NCBI RefSeq assembly: GCF_002305895.1
Contig: NZ_CP022203.1
Coordinates: forward strand, 7,474,001 to 7,538,000
Length of the DNA stretch: 64,000 bases
From: Corallococcus macrosporus DSM 14697
GTDB lineage: Bacteria > Myxococcota > Myxococcia > Myxococcales > Myxococcaceae
Reading direction: 5' to 3'
A program made the position numbers and the translations under genes. This document shows, piece after piece, positions 60,007-64,000 of the stretch. The notes below the pieces were generated by a model. The model was given only the letters and a program-made list of their open reading frames with translations, ran no database searches and was not told the DNA's origin. Within the stretch, counting starts at the first letter, position 1. The number at the start of each line of letters is the position of its first letter.

Positions 60007-60360
60007 CAGAATCCTCCGGTTCAGTGGTTGGCCCCAGTCAACCGAGGCCCTGCACTCTTCTTGATGGGAGTGAGTGCTTGAAGTGAATGGTACGGGCGAC
60101 ATGCCAGTGTGTCAACGCATGGTGATGTATTGCATCGCGCGCGAGGCCGATTTTTCGGCATCGAGCGCTTCCGGAGGTCCCGAACGCCACTTCGCGGACA
60201 CTCGCGAGCGCGTTTGAGGTGTCGCGCGCGAGGCCGAGTTTCCGGCTCCGGACACGTTCCGGCCACTTTCGCGCCAGCCTCCGGCGCGATCGCCGGAGCG
60301 TGCGCGCGCGGCACGCGGTGCTTTCCGTCGTGGGGTGCGGCGTCTACGGTGCGCCACGAC
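60007..60360. promoter_or_regulatory. Intergenic region with a repeated hairpin-forming motif
   Basis: TCGCGCGCGAGGCCGA occurs exactly at 60135-60150 and again at 60222-60237, 87 bp apart. Each copy runs into a small hairpin (GCCGA-TTTT-TCGGC in the first; GCCGAGTTTCCGGC in the second). The repeats lie in the divergent region between the histone-like gene and the GH1 gene and may be regulatory or the remnant of a short duplication. Confidence 0.5.
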
Positions 60361-61668
60361 ATGAGCGCCTCCGAGCAGACCTTCCCCGCGGACTTCACCT
60401 TCGGCGTCGCGACCGCCGCGTACCAGGTGGAGGGCGGCATCGAGAACGACTGGGCCGAGTGGGAGCGGGCCGGACGGCTGAAGGCGCCGGACGCCCGGTG
60501 CGGCGCGGCGGTGGACCACTGGAACCGCTACGAGGAGGACTACGCCCTGGCCCGGGCGGTGGGCGCCACGGCGTTCCGCATCTCCCTGGAGTGGGCGCGC
60601 ATCGAGCCGGAGCGCGGGCGCTTCGACGAGGCGGCGCTGGAGGCCTACCGGGAGCGGCTCCTGAAGATGAAGGCCCACGGCCTGCGGCCGGTGGTGACGC
60701 TGCACCACTTCACGCACCCGACGTGGTTCCACCGGGAGACGCCGTGGCATCAGCCGGCCAGCGTGGACGTCTTCCGGCGCTACGCCAAGCGCTGCGCGGC
60801 GCTGCTGGAGGGGCTGGACGCGCTGGTCATCTCCTTCAACGAGCCCATGGTGCTGCTGTTGGGGGGGTATCTGCAGGGCGCCATTCCTCCGGGCATCGCG
60901 GACGGCCCCACCACCATGCGGGCCATGGAGAACCTGGTGCGCTCGCACGTGGCCGCCCGGGAGGAGCTGCTGGCCCGGCTGGGGCGCGTGGAGCTCGGCA
61001 TCTCCCAGAACATGCTCGCCTTCGCGCCGGACCGGTGGTGGCACCCGCTGGACCGCGCGCTGGTGAGGCTCGGGGCCCAGGCCTACAACCATGCGTTCCA
61101 TGAGGCGCTGGCCACTGGCAGGCTGCGCGTCACCATGCCGGGCGTGGCCTCCACGCGCGTGGACATCCCCGGCGCGCGGGACTCCGTGGAGTTCATCGGG
61201 GTGAACTACTACACCCGCGCGCACCTGCGCTTCGTGCCGCGCCCGCCCTTCATCGAGTTCAAGTACCGGGACATCCACGGCCGGGGCCTCACCGACATCG
61301 GCTGGGAGGACTGGCCGGAGGGCTTCCTCCAGACGCTGCGCGACGTGCGGCGCTACGGGAAGCCAGTGTGGATTACGGAGAACGGCATCGACGACCGCAA
61401 GGGTGCCCGCCGTCCCCACTACCTCCACACCCACCTGGCCCAGGTGCTGACCGCGCGCGCGCAGGGCGTGGACGTGCGCGGCTACCTCTACTGGAGCCTG
61501 CTCGACAACTTCGAGTGGCTGGAGGGCTGGGGGCCGCGCTTCGGCCTCTACCACGTCGACTTCGACACGCTCCGCCGCAGCCCCACGCCCGCCTGCGACT
61601 ACTTCCGCGCCGTGGCCACCAGCCGCACGCTGGCGCCGCCCGACGCGGTCCGCCCGGCGGGGGGCTGA
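60361..61668 (+). CDS. GH1-family beta-glucosidase
   Basis: About 435 residues from ATG 60361; the frame stays open to 60109 without conservation. Glycoside hydrolase family 1 features: FTFGVATAAYQVEGG at the start, AFRISLEWARIEPERGRFDE, LHHFTHPTWFH, the acid/base Glu161 in SFNEPM, NYYTRAH and the nucleophile Glu340 in VWITENGIDD, then YLYWSLLDNFEWLEGWGPRF. There is no signal peptide, so it probably cleaves beta-linked disaccharides in the cytoplasm. Confidence 0.94.
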   Translation: MSASEQTFPADFTFGVATAAYQVEGGIENDWAEWERAGRLKAPDARCGAAVDHWNRYEEDYALARAVGATAFRISLEWARIEPERGRFDEAALEAYRERLLKMKAHGLRPVVTLHHFTHPTWFHRETPWHQPASVDVFRRYAKRCAALLEGLDALVISFNEPMVLLLGGYLQGAIPPGIADGPTTMRAMENLVRSHVAAREELLARLGRVELGISQNMLAFAPDRWWHPLDRALVRLGAQAYNHAFHEALATGRLRVTMPGVASTRVDIPGARDSVEFIGVNYYTRAHLRFVPRPPFIEFKYRDIHGRGLTDIGWEDWPEGFLQTLRDVRRYGKPVWITENGIDDRKGARRPHYLHTHLAQVLTARAQGVDVRGYLYWSLLDNFEWLEGWGPRFGLYHVDFDTLRRSPTPACDYFRAVATSRTLAPPDAVRPAGG

Positions 61669-61673
61669 GCGGA

Positions 61674-61697
61674 GCGCCTCCTTATATATAGAGGCGC
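61674..61697. terminator. Convergent hairpin
   Basis: GCGCCTC and GAGGCGC form a 7-bp stem with an AT-rich loop (CTTATATATA) in the 42-bp gap between the convergent GH1 and Dus genes. There is no long T-tract on either strand. Confidence 0.5.
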
Positions 61698-61710
61698 CGC
61701 GACAACGCGC

Positions 61711-62724
61711 TCAGCCCAGGGCCGCGCGGTAGTCCACGTCCTGCTCCTCACCGGGACCGGCGAGGTCCACCTGGGCGGCGGTGAAGAAGCGGCGCACGCA
61801 GTCCTCCACCGCCGACGGCGCGTCCAGGCCGTTCACCTCCGCACGGAAGGCCGCGGCGCCATGGAGGCCGTGGGCGTACCACGCGAGCTGCTTGCGGAAG
61901 GAGCGCACGGCGCCCAGCGGGTCCCCCATGAAGTCCAGGTGCGCGCGGAGGTGCTCCAGCACCAGCGCACAGCGCTCGCGCGGGGTGGCGGGCGGCCCGC
62001 CCAGCAGCTCGCGGAAGAGCCACGGGTTGCCCAGCGCGGCGCGGCCAATCATCACGAAGTCGCAGCCGGTGGTCTCCCGCATGCGCGCGGCGTCCGCGGG
62101 CGTCTTCACGTCCCCGTTGCCGATGATGGGCAGCTCCGGGAAGTGGCGCTTGAGGTCGGCGATGACGCCCCAGTCCGCCTGCCCCGAGTAGCCCTGCTCG
62201 CGCGTGCGGGGGTGGATGGCCAGCCCCGCGCAGCCGGCCTCCTGGAGCGCGCCGGCCACCTGGAGGTAGTTGAGGCTGCGGGCGTCCCAGCCCGAGCGAA
62301 TCTTGCAGGTGACGGGCAGGCCGGTGGCCTCGCGGATGCGCCGGACGATGTCCGCCGCGCGGGGCACGTCGCAGAGCAGGCCGCTGCCCGCCCCGTTCTT
62401 CACCACCTTCTTCACCGGGCAGCCCATGTTGATGTCGATGATTTGCGCGCCCGCCGCCTTCCCCACCACCGCGGCCTTCGCCATGGCCTCCGGCTCGCCG
62501 CCGTAGATTTGGAGCGAGTAGGGCCGCTCCACCTGGGCGTCGTAGCGGAGGTACTTCAACGTCCGCTGGTTGGCGCGCATCAGCCCCTGGGAGCTGACGA
62601 GCTCGGTGGGGCAGAGCGCGGCGCCCAGGCGGAAGGCGAGCACGCGGAAGGGCATCTCGCTTACCCCGGCCATGGGGGCCAGGATGTACGGGTTCGGCAG
62701 GGTATAGGGACCGAGCTGCGGCAT
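61711..62724 (-). CDS. tRNA-dihydrouridine synthase
   Basis: About 337 residues from ATG 62724, chosen over 62778 because conservation starts here. FMN-dependent Dus motifs are present: ILAPMAGVSEMPFRVLAFRL, ELVSSQG, DINMGCPVKKVVKNGAGSGL with the catalytic Cys, VTCKIRSGW, AIHPRTREQGYSGQADW, IIGNGDVKTP and FVMIGRAALGNPWLF. It reduces uridines in tRNA D-loops. It looks DusB-like, but the exact specificity is uncertain. It converges with the GH1 gene. Confidence 0.93.
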   Translation of the reverse strand: MPQLGPYTLPNPYILAPMAGVSEMPFRVLAFRLGAALCPTELVSSQGLMRANQRTLKYLRYDAQVERPYSLQIYGGEPEAMAKAAVVGKAAGAQIIDINMGCPVKKVVKNGAGSGLLCDVPRAADIVRRIREATGLPVTCKIRSGWDARSLNYLQVAGALQEAGCAGLAIHPRTREQGYSGQADWGVIADLKRHFPELPIIGNGDVKTPADAARMRETTGCDFVMIGRAALGNPWLFRELLGGPPATPRERCALVLEHLRAHLDFMGDPLGAVRSFRKQLAWYAHGLHGAAAFRAEVNGLDAPSAVEDCVRRFFTAAQVDLAGPGEEQDVDYRAALG

Positions 62725-62819
62725 GAAGGGCGGGGAACCTAGCGGATTTGCCAGGGAGATGGCGCCGGCGGTGTGCAAGTGCCTGCGCTCGGGGGTGCTA
62801 ACGGTTAAGGTCCGTCCCC

Positions 62820-64000
62820 ATGTTCCGCTTTCGCCTCGGGAGCATTCCCGTCGAAGTCCATCCGAGCCACCTGCTGGTGTCCGGCATGCTGGCCTGGAGC
62901 TCCGTCCCCGCGGCCCAGAACGGCTGGCCGTTCCGCATGGTGGATGGGGCTCCCACCCTGGGCCACGCCAGCGCGATGGTCGTCTACATCCTGTCGTGGA
63001 TGCTCATCGTCTTCGTGTCCGTGCTCATCCATGAGATGGGGCACGCGCTGGCCAGCCGCCTGTTCGGCTACCGGCCAAGCATCGCGCTCGTCTGGATGGG
63101 TGGCCACACGCTCCCCACCGACGCGCCGGGCCCGCTGCCCTGGAAGCGGGATTTGCTCATCACCGCGGCCGGCCCCTTCTTCGGGCTGATGCTGGGCGTG
63201 CTGAGCGGGGTGGGCTTCGTCCTGCTCGAGGGCCGCTCGCCCGCGCTGGACTTCTTCCTGCTCACCTTCATGCTGGCCAACCTCTTCTGGGCGTTCCTCA
63301 ACATGCTGCCCGTGCTGCCGTTGGACGGCGGGCGCATCACCACCACCCTGGCCACGCGGGTGTTCGGCCCCCGGCGCGGCTTCGTGCTGGCGCAGGGCCT
63401 GGCCCTGCTGGTGTGCGTGGGCGCGGTGGTCTACGGCCTGAAGTCGGGCTCGCTGCTGCTCACGCTCATCTTCGCCATGTACGGCATGCAGTCCTTCCGC
63501 GTGGTGGCGGAGGCGCTCCGCAGCGGGCAGGCCCAGAGCGTCCCGCTGGAAGGCCCCCTGGCGGAGAAGCTGCGGGAGGCCCGGGCCGCGCTCGACGCGG
63601 GCCAGATGGACGAGGCGCGCCGGCTGGGCGCGTCCGTGCTGGAGGCCGAGGAGGGCCTGACGCCGAAGCTGGCCAGCCACGCCCACCACCTGATGGGCTG
63701 GCTCGCCTTGAAGGAGGGCCACGGCCGCCAGGCGCTGGACCACTTCTCCCAGGTGCAGGGCCTGCCGGTGGAGCCGCACGCGGTGGCGGCGTCCTTCTCC
63801 CTGGTGGGGGACGACGGGCGCGCGGTGGAGTGGTGGAAGCAGGCGTGGCAGACCTCATCGGACCGGACCGTCCTCCACGAGTACGCCGGCACCCTCATCC
63901 GCCTGGGCCGCGAGGCAGAGGCCCTGAAGCTGCCGGGCCTGGACCCGGAGGCGGCCTTCTCCTGCGCGGAGCGGGTGCTCTTCATCCGGGGCGCGTACTC
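62820..64000 (+). CDS. Site-2 protease (M50)-type membrane metalloprotease, right-truncated
   Basis: From ATG 62820 the frame is open to the window end (393 codons present). The zinc motif HEMGH is at residues 71-75 inside a membrane helix (VYILSWMLIVFVSVLI), and the second metal site is NMLPVLPLDGGRI. Four or more further hydrophobic segments follow. After about residue 235 a soluble helical-repeat tail (REARAALDAGQMDEARRLGA; GWLALKEGHGRQALDHFSQV) of TPR type begins. M50 proteins cleave membrane-bound regulators. The substrate is not known. Confidence 0.9.
   Translation, partial: MFRFRLGSIPVEVHPSHLLVSGMLAWSSVPAAQNGWPFRMVDGAPTLGHASAMVVYILSWMLIVFVSVLIHEMGHALASRLFGYRPSIALVWMGGHTLPTDAPGPLPWKRDLLITAAGPFFGLMLGVLSGVGFVLLEGRSPALDFFLLTFMLANLFWAFLNMLPVLPLDGGRITTTLATRVFGPRRGFVLAQGLALLVCVGAVVYGLKSGSLLLTLIFAMYGMQSFRVVAEALRSGQAQSVPLEGPLAEKLREARAALDAGQMDEARRLGASVLEAEEGLTPKLASHAHHLMGWLALKEGHGRQALDHFSQVQGLPVEPHAVAASFSLVGDDGRAVEWWKQAWQTSSDRTVLHEYAGTLIRLGREAEALKLPGLDPEAAFSCAERVLFIRGAY

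Overview
The window is very GC-rich, with strong G/C preference at third codon positions, and it reads as a myxobacterium of the Myxococcus/Corallococcus/Pyxidicoccus group. The main evidence is a homologue of the Myxococcus spore-coat protein S (20647-21168), a retron whose reverse transcriptase has the length I recall for retron-Mx65, lipoproteins with Pro-Asp-Ala-Gly linkers, and a Tad/Flp TadG-like protein. It does not look like a phage or a plasmid.

Layout. 1-8.7 kb: small chromosomal genes, including two TetR regulators with visible inverted-repeat operators, a VOC-fold enzyme, a TadG-like protein, two membrane proteins and an MBL-fold hydrolase. 8.7-13.7 kb: a complete retron defence locus, with an ARM/HEAT-like protein, a SWIM zinc-finger protein overlapping it, an msr-msd RNA with matching a1/a2 repeats, and a YADD reverse transcriptase. 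This gene set fits the type XIII retron architecture. 14-34 kb: metabolic and secreted functions (KamA-like radical SAM enzyme, flavin monooxygenase, alpha-carbonic anhydrase, protein S, alpha/beta hydrolase, ricin-type lectin, methyltransferase, SBBP propeller protein, a TrmB regulator coupled to an aspartyl protease/PDZ protein, a MarR regulator overlapping a CLC channel, and a GH114-like lipoprotein). 34-41 kb: a decaying zone with a phosphatidylserine decarboxylase-like gene cut by an IS256 element, a solo IS end, IS701-like and hipA-like pseudogenes, a Uma2-like nuclease, a LysR regulator and a peroxiredoxin-like protein.

41.13-52.61 kb is a genomic island at a tRNA-Pro(CGG) gene. An 84-bp direct repeat containing the tRNA 3' end bounds it, and each copy is preceded by an integrase C-terminal remnant. 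Inside are IS91-family fragments, two inverted copies of one IS3-family element, an ISL3 transposase, an IS1182-like fragment and two sets of lower-GC cargo. The first cargo is a stop/start-overlapping pair: a HEPN/Toprim-type protein and a trypsin-like serine protease with an intact-looking His/Asp/Ser triad. The second is a protein with a possible PD-(D/E)XK core. The first pair, flanked directly by IS91 transposase fragments, is my best candidate for an undescribed defence module. The flanks of the two IS3 copies also show that the segment between them has been inverted.

52.9-64 kb returns to core genome: a receiver-domain protein, ribulose-phosphate 3-epimerase, a GAF/HD-GYP protein, pyruvate kinase, a SprT-like metalloprotein, an NFACT/RqcH-family protein, a histone-H1-like protein, a GH1 beta-glucosidase, a tRNA-dihydrouridine synthase and a site-2 protease-type protein that runs off the right edge.
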